Shown: positions 31,453 to 40,869 of the stretch, one piece after another
Position numbering within the stretch: the stretch's first letter is position 1
Layout of the letters: every line of letters starts with the position of its first letter
DNA from: Phymorhynchus buccinoides
Taxonomy: Eukaryota; Mollusca; Gastropoda; Neogastropoda; Raphitomidae
Assembly (NCBI GenBank): GCA_017654935.2
Contig: CM065698.1
Location: forward strand, 563,376 to 627,375
DNA length: 64,000 nt
Direction of reading: 5' to 3'
The notes under the pieces: generated by a model
Seen by the model: only the letters and a program-made list of their open reading frames with translations
Told to the model about the DNA's origin: nothing
Databases searched by the model: none
Position numbers and translations under genes: made by a program

Positions 31453-32395
31453 CTGTGCATGCGTGTTGTCCAGGAAAGTGTGCACATTTTTTCACCCACT
31501 AGGACATAATAATAATAATAGCTGTGCATGTGTCAGACCTGTTTACCATCCCAATTTTGCCGTAATTTTTACGGGGGTAAAGTCAAATTACGGCTACGAA
31601 AAAAATATCTGGGAAAAAAATATCCTAAATATAAAAAAACAACACTACAGTTGCGTCGGTAAGCGAAGCTTTTGGAACGATGCGGTGAAAAGTCATTTTG
31701 CGCCATTTTCTTTTCTGTTTAAAAATGGCGTCCAAGTGAGTCCATTCCAAAGCTTCTGTATCTTCTGGTTGAAAATCAAAACAAAAGACATCAAAAGTGG
31801 CACAGAAATTCCGTGAAAGTTACCTCAAAATTCGAGGAATACGTTGTTCAGCACTAGGTGATGAGCATGTGTTCTGCGTCTACTGCTCGACGGACATTAG
31901 TATTGCACATTCAGGTCAGTACGATATCGACGTTCATTGGTCACGCGTTGTATTACAGTTCTTCCCCTCATAATTACGTTTTTTTGTTTCAGAAATTACA
32001 ACTTTGCAAAATAGGGGTAAACAGGTCTGATGTGTGTATCACGTGCAGTGTGCACCTAGTACCTTTTTTCACCCACTAGGACATAATAATAATAATAATA
32101 ATAATAATAGCAGTGCATGTGTGTATCACGCGCAGTGTGCACCTTTCTTCACCCACTAGGACATATTAATAATAATAATAATAATAGCAGTGCATGTGTA
32201 TCACACGCAGTGTGCACCTTTTCTCATCAACTAGGACATAATAATAATAATAATAATAGCTGTGCATGTGTGTATCACGCGCAGTGTGCACCTTTTCTCA
32301 CCAACTAGGACATAATAATAATAATAATAATAGCTGTGCATGTGTGTATCACGCGCAGTGTGCACCTTTTCTCATCAACTAGGACATAATAATAA
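31453..32395. repeat. About 70-bp tandem repeat copied from the exon C 3' end
   Basis: The first unit starts in the stop codon context (AATAGCTGTGCATGCGTG) and continues AGTGTGCACATTTTTTCACC CACTAGGACATAATAATAAT. Five more units (AATAG(C)(T/A)GTGCATGTGTGTA, GCGCAGTGTGCACC) follow a hAT-like insertion. Flanking 32,395-32,530 has two copies of CATCCTTTTGTTTTTGTTTG. Confidence 0.88.
31534..32029 (+). mobile_element. hAT-like element with BED-type exon
   Basis: TIRs CAGACCTGTTTACC and GGTAAACAGGTCTG. ATGTGT is duplicated (31,528-31,533 and 32,030-32,035); excision restores a normal array unit. The interior + strand encodes QKFRESYLKIRGIRCSALGD and EHVFCVYCSTDISIAHSG up to a GTCAGT donor, which resembles the BED-like zinc-binding N-terminus of hAT transposases (FCxxCxxDxSxAHxG). 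There is no catalytic domain, so it is an internally deleted, non-autonomous copy. Confidence 0.72.
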
Positions 32396-32578
32396 ACATC
32401 CTTTTGTTTTTGTTTGTTCATTTTGTTTACAGTTTAGTAAATGTACCCATTTTTTCAGTTCAACATCCTTTTGTTTTTGTTTGTTCATTTTGTTTAGTTT
32501 AGTAAATACACCCATTTTTTAACAGTTCAGAATATGTACACCCTTTTCACTTGTTAGTAAAATTCCTGTCCCCAGCCG

Positions 32579-32806
32579 CTAGTCGAACATGGAGAAAGGG
32601 AGGCCATCCACTTTGCGTCCGCTGCGAGGGTTCTCTCCCCTGGGCTGCCAGGCGGGAACGTCGCCGCCGTAGAAACCGGCGTAGTAGTAATGGCGACGAA
32701 TGCCGTGGTTCAGCTCCCCAAGGTAGGTCACTCCGTCCACAATGTACGGCTGAACGTCCGTGTTAGGAAGGTCCAGGCGATCTGACTTGATCAAGTTGTC
32801 AAAGGC
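32579..32806 (-). CDS. LRRC34: LRRC34-like C-terminal exon
   Basis: A 228-nt exon on the minus strand, acceptor TATACTGCAG, phase 0, ending in TAG (32,581-32,579). It encodes 75 residues beginning AFDNLIKSDRLDLPNTDVQP then YIVDGVTYLGELNHGIRRHY Y. This is the signature C-terminus of LRRC34, where 'YSDLI' and 'NTDVxPxxVDGxxYLAE' are followed by 'KHYY'. It joins in frame to the LRR exon at 47,817-47,943 (...LQEPASI-AFDNL...). The gene end faces the C8orf33 end (31,452), so the two are convergent and only 1.1 kb apart. The residues after GFYGGDVP are not conserved in my memory of the family. Confidence 0.85.
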   Translation of the reverse strand, partial: AFDNLIKSDRLDLPNTDVQPYIVDGVTYLGELNHGIRRHYYYAGFYGGDVPAWQPRGENPRSGRKVDGLPFSMFD

Positions 32807-33012
32807 CTGCAGTATAGCAACAATGACAACACCAATAACAACATCAATCATAACACAACAACAATGTACAGCTGAACGTCCATGTTAGGAAGGACTTGAT
32901 CAAGTTATCAAAGGCTTGCAGTATAGCAACAATGACAACAACAATGACAACATCAATGATAACATAACAACAATGACAACAACAATGACAACATCAATGA
33001 TAACATAACAAC
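32807..33012 (-). repeat. LRRC34: Intron start with duplicated exon border
   Basis: ACAATGACAACA-type units surround a second copy of the exon border. At 32,866-32,921 TGTACAGCTGAACGTCCATG TTAGGAAGG, then GACTTGATCAAGTTATCAAA GGCTTGCAG, repeats the exon at 32,745-32,810 with an internal deletion. The duplicated acceptor (CTGCAAG on the minus strand) has lost the strict CAG. Confidence 0.78.
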
Positions 33013-33141
33013 AATGCAATGGTGTAAAGAAAACTATCTGGACCTCAAAACAAAAGAAATGTTAATAGACTTTAGGAAAGATCCACCTCCTGTGCCAAAG
33101 GTAGTGATCGATGGTGAAACAGTGGAAAGAGTATCAGAAGA
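33013..33141 (+). mobile_element. Small LINE RT fragment
   Basis: Encodes QWCKENYLDLKTKEMLIDFR and KDPPPVPKVVIDGETVERVS, the segment after the catalytic box in CR1/L2-type reverse transcriptases (N.KKTKEMIVDFRK...PPVVIDGE). It ends in (AAT)n. About 130 bp, non-functional. Confidence 0.75.
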
Positions 33142-33430
33142 ATAATAATAATAAAGAAAACATATAGCGCACATTCCAGGCTAGCTGCTCATGGCGCTTT
33201 ACAAAAAATACATTTAACCAAATCACATCAATACCCATGCTCGCACGCACACAAGCACACACACTGACGAACATAGCATATCATTTACATGCGCATGCAC
33301 ACATACATACAGTACATGCATACATACGTACGTACATACGTTTGTACACACATACATACACAGACACAAACACACAAACACACACACATGCATAAGCACA
33401 TGCCAGCGTGCGCATGCACACACACACTTT
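33142..33430. repeat. AGCGC/GCGCTTTAC motif element end and CA-rich tract
   Basis: (AAT)n, CATATAGCGCACATTCC and GGCGCTTTACAAAA (33,142-33,212) resemble the pieces at 50,050 and 51,545; this looks like a LINE 3' end in minus orientation. It is followed by CACA/CATACA-rich sequence to 33,430. Confidence 0.6.
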
Positions 33431-33439
33431 CTGTCTCCC

Positions 33440-34393
33440 ACCGTATTTTCTGGGCTATAAGCCACTACTTTTTTTCTTTCAACTTTGACCCCTGCGGCTA
33501 AAACGATTGCGGCTATTTTGTGAATATTTCCCCTTCCGTATTTTAGGCTGGTCATCAACTCCAGTCTGTGCGTGTTGACATCGTCAATCTCGGTAAAAAT
33601 GAACCGTTCTCATGCCGAAACTGAAGAATTTAATCAGCTATATCATGACCTGACCACTAAATTTCACCACTTTTATGCACATGTGTCATCACTGAGCAGT
33701 TTATGATCAAAGTTTGAACTGAAACAGTCGCGATCGTGTCGATCTTTACGAACTCTGTGCACACGTAAATGCGAAGTCAACTTCCAAGTTGAAACTAGGT
33801 GATCGGTCACACTCCATAAGTTGGAACTCTGTGAATGGTCTCACTTTACAAAAAAAAGAAGTTGAAAAGCAGCTCCTTTCCGTTATCAAACTGATAAATT
33901 GGCGTTAGTGTGTGCACTGAAACACTCACTGAATGCAAACAACTCACAAAATCCGATAAATGAAAGCAGCTAGTGCATTAGCGCTTGCCGTGATTTCGTA
34001 TCTGCGGTGTGCGCGGTGCCATTTTGTCAGCCGAGTTGTACGCAGTTTCGTGTGCAAACTGTGACTGAAAATGAACTGCCAGTGCGTTACTTTGTCATGT
34101 TTTGTGTTATGTTGTGTCGTTGTGCAGAATCCAGTATTTAGCAGGTCCGTTATGGCGAAGATTAGGTCTGTACTGTTATGTGTAGTTTGTGTGTGAGTGC
34201 AACACGGGCCGTCAAAGTTGCCGTGGCTTTCGATCGTTCGTCTGCTCGTCTTCTCAGGTTCGTTTTTCTTTTTCAGTCTCTTGCGGCTTAAACACTGAAT
34301 GCGACTTAATCGTTGTTTTTCCCAGAATTTTAATAAAAAATTCAAGGGGTGAGGCTTAGACAACAGTGCGCTTTGTAGACCGGAAAATATGGT
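33440..34393. mobile_element. MITE-like TIR element, CCGTATTTTCYGG type
   Basis: ACCGTATTTTCTGGGCTATA at the left and CCGGAAAATATGGT at the right are inverted with one or two mismatches. GCGGCTAAAA, CTTGCGGCTTAAAC and TATAAGCC motifs recur subterminally. There is no transposase; the 166-codon minus-strand frame at the right end has no recognisable domain. The termini look like those of abundant animal DNA transposons whose ends read CCGTATTTTCCGG; the superfamily is left open. Confidence 0.6.
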
Positions 34394-34519
34394 AGCTACC
34401 ATTTTGGACGACAAACTGACTTTTGACAAGAACACATACAACATACCTAAGAAATGTCAATCAAGATTGTTTTGTTTATTTTGCATAGACTGAGAAACAT
34501 TGGTATTAATGGGCACCCT

Positions 34520-35142
34520 GACGGATGAGTTTCGGCAAGAAACACGTCCAGATCAGCAGGAAATCACCCTTTACAGAGATCGCAACACTCACTTTGCTCT
34601 GGTTTCCCAGAAATCAAGAAACACGTCCAGATAAGCAGGAAAACACCCTTTACAGAGATCGCAACACTCACTTTGCTCTGGTTTCCCAGAAATCAAGCCG
34701 TCAAAAAGGCAATTCCTCCTTGGCGGAGGTGCTGGAAGTTAAATTCTTTCACCCAAAGAGAAGGCATTTCAATGCCATTTGCTGTTTCTTTTTGAATGGC
34801 TGCCTGTGTTTAGACCAAATCGTTTGCACGAACTTTTCGCAATGCAAGCCTTTTTATTTTATTTTAACATTTTGTTATACAGGTTATCTAAAGGAGTTTC
34901 GCTCACAACAAAGGAAATAGCTCCTTTTTTTTTCTTTTTTGCTGCACTACAAAAAAAGAAAACGCTTCAACCACAATGAGTGACCTCCCACCCCATCCAA
35001 AATGGCTACTATCTCTGCCAAGGAAGAATCGCCGTTTTGACGGTTTAATTTCTAAGAAATCAGAGCAAAGCGAGTGTTCTGATCCTTGAAAAGGCTGTCT
35101 TTCTGGTGATCTCGACGTGTTTCTTGCAAAAACTCATCCGTC
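34520..35142. mobile_element. Foldback element with long TIRs
   Basis: GACGGATGAGTTTCGGCAAG (34,520) and its inverted partner CTTGCAAAAACTCATCCGTC (to 35,142) start arms of about 150 bp that remain alignable through CTTTGCTCTG and the CTTGGC(G/A)GAG region. The left arm contains an 80-bp direct duplication (AGAAACACGTCCAGAT(C/A)AGC at 34,548 and 34,617). The central 250 bp are unrecognised. Confidence 0.68.
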
Positions 35143-35143
35143 C

Positions 35144-36461
35144 GAGTCCACCTTTAACTCAAACATTTTGCATACGTACTATAGTAGCTGCATTGAGTCT
35201 GTGCTTACTGTTTCCTTTACGTGTTGGTTTGGAAGTCTGTGTTTGAAGAACAAGCGTGTGTTGGATGATGTGGTGAATGTGTGGAGTAAAGTTGTTAGAA
35301 AGAGAGAGATAGGTTTGGATGAGATGTACGAAAGACGAACCAAGCATAAAGCCAGGAAGATTGTAAATGACACCTCCCATGTTTTGAACAAACATTATGA
35401 ACTATTACCTTCTGGACGCCACTACAAAACCTTTAAAGTCGACTCCAGGGCACAGAAATCCTTCATCCCCAGATCCACCCACCTCCTAAACTCGTGAGCC
35501 TATTAGGCTGAAATGTGTGTTCATCGTGTTAAAAAGAAACTATGCATGCTTATCCTTAGACTTGTATGTATCCACATGTAATGTGTATCTTTAGGCGTGT
35601 AACCTTAAAATGTGTGTTCATCGTGTTAAAAGAAACTATGCATGCTTATCCTTAGACTTGTATGTATCCACATGTAATGTGTATCTTTAGGCGTGTAACC
35701 TTAAAATGTGTGTTCATCGTGTTAAAAGAAACTATGCATGCTTATCCTTAGACTTGTATGTATCCACATGTAATGTGTATCTTTAGGCGTGTAACCTTAA
35801 AATGTGTGTTCATTGTGTTAAAAGAAACTATGCATGCTTATCCTTAGACTTGTATGTATCCACATGTAATGTGTATCTTTAGGCGTGTAACCTTAAAATG
35901 TGTGTTCATCGTGTTAAAAGAAACTATGCATGCTTATCCTTAGACTTGTATGTATCCACATGTAATGTGTATCTTTAGGCGTGTAACCTTAAAATGTGTG
36001 TTCATTGTGTTAAAAGAAACTATGCATGCTTATCCTTAGACTTGTATGTATCCACATGTAATGTGTATCTTTAGGCGTGTAACCTTAAAATGTGTGTTCA
36101 TCGTGTTAAAAGAAACTATGCATGCTTATCCTTAGACTTGTATGTATCCACATGTAATGTGTATCTTTAGGCGTGTAACCTTAAAATGTGTGTTCATCGT
36201 GTTAAAAGAAACTATGCATGCTTATCCTTAGACTTGTATGTATCCACATATAATGTGTATTTTTAAGCGTGTAACCTTAAAATATGTACATTATACTCAT
36301 GCATGTTGAATGTCTGTCTGTATACATTTTATGCATCTTTGTTATATGTGACTTTTGTGCTTATATTCATGCATGTTGAATGTCGATGTCTCTGTTATTC
36401 TGGCACATGAACGGATTTTTTCCTTGGGAGAAAATAAAGTGATTTTGATTGATTAATTGAA
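35144..36461 (+). mobile_element. LINE D 3' end (Rex1/CR1-like) with internal array
   Basis: The + strand encodes SCIESVLTVSFTCWFGSLCL, KNKRVLDDVVNVWSKVVRKR, HVLNKHYELLPSGRHYKTFK and QKSFIPRSTHLLNS with a stop at 35,497. This is the C-terminus of a fish- and invertebrate-type LINE ORF2 (ELLPSGRR.R....KKSFIP). The 3' UTR holds eight 97-bp repeats (35,509-36,285) and ends in AATAAAGTGATTTTGATTGA with an ATTGA tail at 36,461. It abuts the foldback element, so it is 5'-truncated there. Confidence 0.78.
35509..36285. repeat. 97-bp tandem repeat, 8 copies
   Basis: Units run from AATGTGTGTTCATCGTGTTA AAAGAAACTATGCATGC to CATGTAATGTGTATCTTTAG GCGTGTAACC. Copies are almost identical with a single CATCG/CATTG site. 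It lies wholly within the LINE D 3' UTR. Confidence 0.95.
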
Positions 36462-37437
36462 TGCACGGCTGAATATTCATGTTGCAAAGATCCAAACTAT
36501 CTGACTTGATCAACCAACCGGTCAAACGTTGACAGTAATAACTGATAGTAATATCAACAACTGACTTGATCAACCAACCGGTCAAACGCCTGCAAAACGT
36601 TGACAGTAATAACGATAATAACTGATAGTAATATCAACAACTGACTTGATCAACCAACCGGTCAAACGCCTGCAAAACGTTGACAGTAATAACGATAATA
36701 ACTGATAGTAATATCAACAACTGACTTGATCAACCAACCAGTCAAACGCCTGCAAAACGTTGACAGTAATAACGATAATAACTGATAGCAATATCAACAA
36801 CTGACTTGATCAACCAACCGGTCAAACGCCTGCAAAACGTTGACAGTAATAACGATAATAACTGATAGTAATATCAACAACTGACTTGATCAACCAACCG
36901 GTCAAACGCCTGCAAAACGTTGACAGTAATAACGATAATAACTGATAGTAATATCAACAACTGACTTGATCAACCAACCAGTCAAACGCCTGCAAAACGT
37001 TGACAGTAATAACGATAATAACTGATAGCAATATCAACAACTGACTTGATCAACCAACCGGTCAAACGCCTGCAAAACGTTGACAGTAATAACGATAATA
37101 ACTGATAGTAATATCAACAACTGACTTGATCAACCAACCGGTCAAACGCCTGCAAAACGTTGACAGTAATAACGATAATAACTGATAGTAATATCAACAA
37201 CTGACTTGATCAACCAACCAGTCAAACGCCTGCAAAACGTTGACAGTAATAACGATAATAACTGATAGTAATATCAACAACTGACTTGATCAACCAACCG
37301 GTCAAACGCCTGCAAAACGTTGACAGTAATAACGATAATAACTGATAGTAATATCAACAACTGACTTGATCAACCAACCAGTCAAACGCCTGCAAAATGT
37401 TGACAGTAATAACGATAACTGAGTAATATTAACAACA
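36462..37437 (-). repeat. LRRC34: 80-bp array of LRRC34 terminal-exon acceptors, 11 copies
   Basis: The first unit carries a longer decayed exon copy: minus strand LIKSDSLDLCNMNIQPCI matches LIKSDRLDLPNTDVQPYI. Each 80-bp unit then holds, on the minus strand, CTGTCAACGTTTTGCAG|GCG and TTTGACCGGTTGGTTGATCA AG, i.e. a pyrimidine-containing CAG acceptor plus the first codons of the terminal exon with an 8-nt insertion. The rest of the unit is ATTATCGTTATTACTGTC-like intron. Confidence 0.9.
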
Positions 37438-37677
37438 ATAACAACAGTAATGATATTGTAGGGCTGAACATCCCTTTTGTGAAGATGTGTTTCATGCAAA
37501 ACATAATACATATTACTCCATACTTATATTTGTGGTAACAATACATGACACCAAACGCCTGCAAAATATGTTTCATGCCAAATATAATACATATTATTAC
37601 TCTATATTTATATTTGTGGTAACAATACATGACACACCAAGCGCCTGCAAAATGTTTCATGCCAAATATAATACATA
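37438..37677. repeat. About 85-bp array, left part
   Basis: Units contain TTATATTTGTGGTAACAATA CATGACACCAA and CGCCTGCAAAATATGTTTCATGCC (split here after TATG). On the minus strand each holds TTTTGCAGGCGTTTGG, a further derivative of the terminal-exon acceptor. The array continues at 39,908-40,046 and 47,043-47,075 beyond inserted elements. Confidence 0.8.
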
Positions 37678-38231
37678 CTAGCGCAACGCCCCGTACCGGT
37701 AACGCCTAGTACAGGTAACGCCAAGTACCGGTTTCGCCGGGTCCGTGAAATAATATATTTGTACTTTTGTGGCTGAAAACCCAATTTGTAGACCCCTAAC
37801 ACATTCAAGGCCTACCGATCTCCATGACCTTGACCTTGATCGGTATGCAATCATCAGAACCACCATAAGCCAAAGTACCTACATGCCAAGTTTGAAGTCC
37901 CTAAGACCAACGGTGTGGACGTTATAGCCCCTTAAAGATTTTCGGTTTTCAAGGTCATACGCCAAGGTGAAGGTCATGACGGCGATAATTTATGCGCGGA
38001 TGCCTTCCTCTCATGGTGACATGCCACCACACAAAATTGGAAACGATTCGGTGAAGCGGTTCGGGAGATATGCGTGGGACAGAAAACCCCAATTATTAGA
38101 CCCCTACCACTTTCAAGGCATACCGATCTCCCTGACCTTGACCTTCATTGGTACGCCATCATCAGAACGGCCATAAGGGAAAGTACCTCCATGCCAAGTT
38201 TCAAGACTAGGACCTGCGGTGTGGAAGTTAT

Positions 38232-38482
38232 GGCCCCTTGACCCTTTCACCGCCAACGTCGCATTTTTGTACCACAATGATTTAACACCCATGTCACTAA
38301 AAGGCATTAAAAATCAGGGGTCTGTTATCCAAAGACCCTATTCCCTGAATTTTTGGAGGTAAGGATAGGCCTTGCTTTAAATATCTCACAGAGGAATCCC
38401 CAATATTACAGACATATTTTTTCTCTACCCAGGTAAGTGTTAATGGAAACTTTTTGCTGAAAAATGTCTGGCGGCGAAAGGG
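38232..38482. mobile_element. TTAA-type MITE (copy 2) inside the Helitron
   Basis: CCCTTTCACCGCC and GGCGGCGAAAGGG are the same termini as copy 1 at 21,163. The flanks are TTGA (38,228-38,231, one change from TTAA) and TTAA (38,483-38,486). The Helitron's own related segment at 37,928-37,950 (GCCCCTTAAAGATTTTCGGT) is the empty site with one TTAA. Lengths are 251 and 321 bp; copy 1 has extra tandem units. Confidence 0.85.
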
Positions 38483-38802
38483 TTAACGATTTTCGGTTTT
38501 CAAGGTCATACGCCAAGGTCAAGGCGGTGAAAAGTTTTGCGATTCGGTCAAGCGGTTCGGGAGATCCTTGGGACAGACAGAAAAGAACAAACAAACAAAC
38601 AAAAAAAGGAAACAAACCTGAACGAAAACATACTCCTTTGCGATCGTAGATCGGCAAAGGAATAAAAAGAAAAACGAACTGAAAGCCTACTTAGTTAAAC
38701 CAGAGAGGTTCTTAATCTGTGGTTCAACCATTGTAGCTCCGTTTTAATAAATCTGGGGACCCACAACTAAAACAAAAAAAACCATTCATTCTTCTCCGTG
38801 AA

Positions 38803-38925
38803 CACCCCCCACCGCACCCCCCCCCCAACCATCCCCCGTCCCCCCCCATCCCCCCCCCCCCCTGAACCCCCCCCACCACATCCCCATCCCCCACCATACC
38901 CCTCCCCTCACCCCACCCTCCAATC
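38803..38925. repeat. C-rich low-complexity tract
   Basis: CCCCCACC/CCCCATCC repeats within the Helitron. Proline- and glycine-rich frames are artefacts. Confidence 0.85.
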
Positions 38926-39251
38926 GGTCCAAAAATACCGGAGATACGGGCGCCGAGAGGCCGGCGGATACGCGTTTCGCGCATTTGCCGAACCGCGCAA
39001 ATGACACGGCCGCCTCGGTTGCCGTTGCCATCACCCCGTTAGGGCTCATAGCAAATTTGAAGCGATTCGGTCGAAAAATGGCGGAGTTATAAGGCCCGTT
39101 CTGTGTTCCACACACACACACACACGGGCGGACAGTTGGCTTTTTATAATATGACAAAAATCCGTACCTCCTGTGTGACAGCTAAACACTGGCGCTGATC
39201 GGTTGAGAACTGTGGCCGTATAAGGGACACACACACACAGAGAACTGAGAG

Positions 39252-39690
39252 CTAAGGGGGGAAAAGAGGGTGGGGTGGGATAGAGGGGGGGGGGGGGTTA
39301 GGGGGCGAGCAAGAGAGGGCAGGCGGGGGGTGGGGGGGGGTGGTGAGAGGGTGGGGTGGGATAGAGGGGGGTGGGTTAGGGGGTAGGGGGTGAGCAAGAG
39401 AGGGCAGGCGGGGTGGTGAGAGGGTGGGGTGGGATAGAGGGGGGGGGTTAGGGGGCGAGCAAGAGAGGGCAGGCGGGGGGTGGGTGGGGTGGTGAGAGGG
39501 TGGGGTGGGGGGGTGGGTAGAGGGGGGGTGGGTTAGGGGGGGGTAGGGGGGGTGAGCAAGAGAGGGCAAGGGGGCGGGCGGGGGAAAAAGACTGAGCGAG
39601 ATATGATAATGAATGGGGGGGGGGGGGGGGGTATTGAAGGAGGGTGAAAGGTGGGGGTAAAAATGGGGGGGGGGGGGGGGGGGGTCACCC
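39252..39690. repeat. G-rich tandem repeat, about 4 units
   Basis: About 70-80-bp units with GAGCAAGAGAGGGCAGGCGG, GGTGAGAGGGTGGGGTGGGA and TAGAGGGGGG, plus G-runs of up to 20. It has strong quadruplex potential and lies near the 5' end (minus orientation) of the Helitron. Confidence 0.88.
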
Positions 39691-39907
39691 TTACCCTAAA
39701 ACTAAATAGAAAATAAGACACGTTGCTTCGGGCTTCGACTCCTTGGCGGAGGTTTCCGAAAAGTAAGGACGGCATGACCTTCCGAGGGTGCCAAGGATGC
39801 TTGATACCAAATTTGGTGTCGATCGGTTGAGAACTGTGGCCGTGTATAAGGGACACACACACACACACACAGACAAACACATACAGATTTCGAAAATATA
39901 TATAAGA

Positions 39908-40046
39908 TTATTACTCCATATTTGTATTTGTGGTAACAATACATGACACCTAACACCTGCAAAATATAATACGTATTATTACTCCATATTTATATTTGTG
40001 GTAACAATACATGACACCTAACGCCTGCAAAATAGAATACGTATTA
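39908..40046. repeat. About 85-bp array, middle part
   Basis: Two units (TATTTGTGGTAACAATACAT, ACACCTAACRCCTGCAAAAT) continue the array of 37,438-37,677 between the Helitron and the Tigger element. Confidence 0.85.
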
Positions 40047-40369
40047 CAGTACTCCCTCCCTCATACGCCCTATTCAGCGACCACCTCCACTTTCTGACCT
40101 GATTTTCAGTGACCGATCGGTTTTACTATATAAGTGTCTTCTCATCAGCGACCACCTCCAATACCCGATTAACGACCTCTTGCTTTACGATTTTTATGAC
40201 CATGTCACAAAAATCGAACCCACAAAGAACACGGAAAACCGGTCTGATTTGTCGCTGAACCGTCGCAGTTGTGCAGTTTCCATCAATCTGCGTGGTTAGT
40301 TATCTCCCCTAGTGAAAAGTAGCTCAATGTGCATGCGTGTAGCAAACAGCTTCCTCTCTCACGATCACA

Positions 40370-40573
40370 ATGTCGGGGAAGAAAAGGAAAATTCTTAGGC
40401 CTACTCTTGAAGAAAGAATCAAAGTTATTGAAAGAAGCAATGAAGGGGAAAGCTGCCGATCCATTGCACAATCCTTGCGTGTTGGAAAACCCCAAATCCA
40501 AACAATAATTCTCGAGCGAGAATCGCTGACAGCTCGATGGGAAGCTGGCAAAACAACTGAACGAATATACGGC
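40370..40573 (+). pseudogene. Tigger transposase N-terminus (CENP-B/psq HTH)
   Basis: ATG at 40,370 opens MSGKKRKILRPTLEERIKVI ERSNEGESCRSIAQSLRVGK, PQIQTIILERESLTARWEAG. This has the layout of the CENP-B N-terminal HTH: basic start, helix with LEERIKVIE, then SIAQSLRVGKPQIQTII as turn and recognition helix. The frame is cut at 40,573 by the Gypsy LTR; the 5-bp target duplicate is ACGGC. Beyond the 3' LTR (46,735-46,860) another frame reads TAKAKIRHTFSDLNDL, a stop where tryptophan is expected, then EWFCDARR, the second HTH (CENPB_N/HTH_Tnp_Tc5) region. At least one frameshift and one stop are present besides the insertion. Confidence 0.78.
40569..40573. other. Gypsy target-site duplication, left
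   Basis: ACGGC, repeated at 46,735-46,739 after the 3' LTR; the 5-bp size is usual for Ty3/Gypsy integrases. Confidence 0.85.
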
Positions 40574-40750
40574 TGTTGTGTTGTTTACTAGTATAAGAGT
40601 TAACGCCCTTGGCGAACGCACGCGCGTGCACTCCCGCCCCTGCATCCAAGAAGTCCGCCATCTAAGAAGTAGCCAATGTATCGTCAATAAACATACTGCA
40701 TACACACGAGCTGTGTTTCTATGTGTTCCTATTGACTGAAAGACACAATA
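40574..40750 (+). repeat. Gypsy 5' LTR (177 bp)
   Basis: From TGTTGTGTTG to GAAAGACACAATA. It holds TATAAGAG (40,592) as possible TATA box and AATAAA at 40,686. Compared with the 3' LTR it has 25 extra bp (CGCGCGTGCACTCCCGCCCC TGCAT region); otherwise I see no differences. A likely primer-binding site, TGGCGACGAGGATACCA, follows two to three bases after the end. Confidence 0.9.
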
Positions 40751-40869
40751 ATCTGGCGACGAGGATACCAATCCACCGAGGTGAGAGCCCCAGAACGCGT
40801 CAGTCCCCTTTCTGCTATTTCTACCCCCCCTGCTTTGACTACACTCCACAAGTACGAACTCTCTTCCTG

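Larger units (their letters stand above)
37678..39907 (-). mobile_element. Non-autonomous Helitron
   Basis: Read on the minus strand it begins TCTTATATATATTTTCGAAA (39,907 inward) and ends GGGGCGTTGCGCTAG, with CTAG at 37,681-37,678: the TC...CTRR termini of Helitrons. It lies between A and T of the host array: flanks ATACATA and TTATTACTCC rejoin to ATACATATTATTACTC, the uninterrupted unit at 37,588. No Rep/helicase is present. It carries a TTAA MITE, C- and G-rich tracts and imperfect direct repeats (TTTCGGTTTTCAAGGTCATA at 37,938 and 38,491). Confidence 0.8.
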
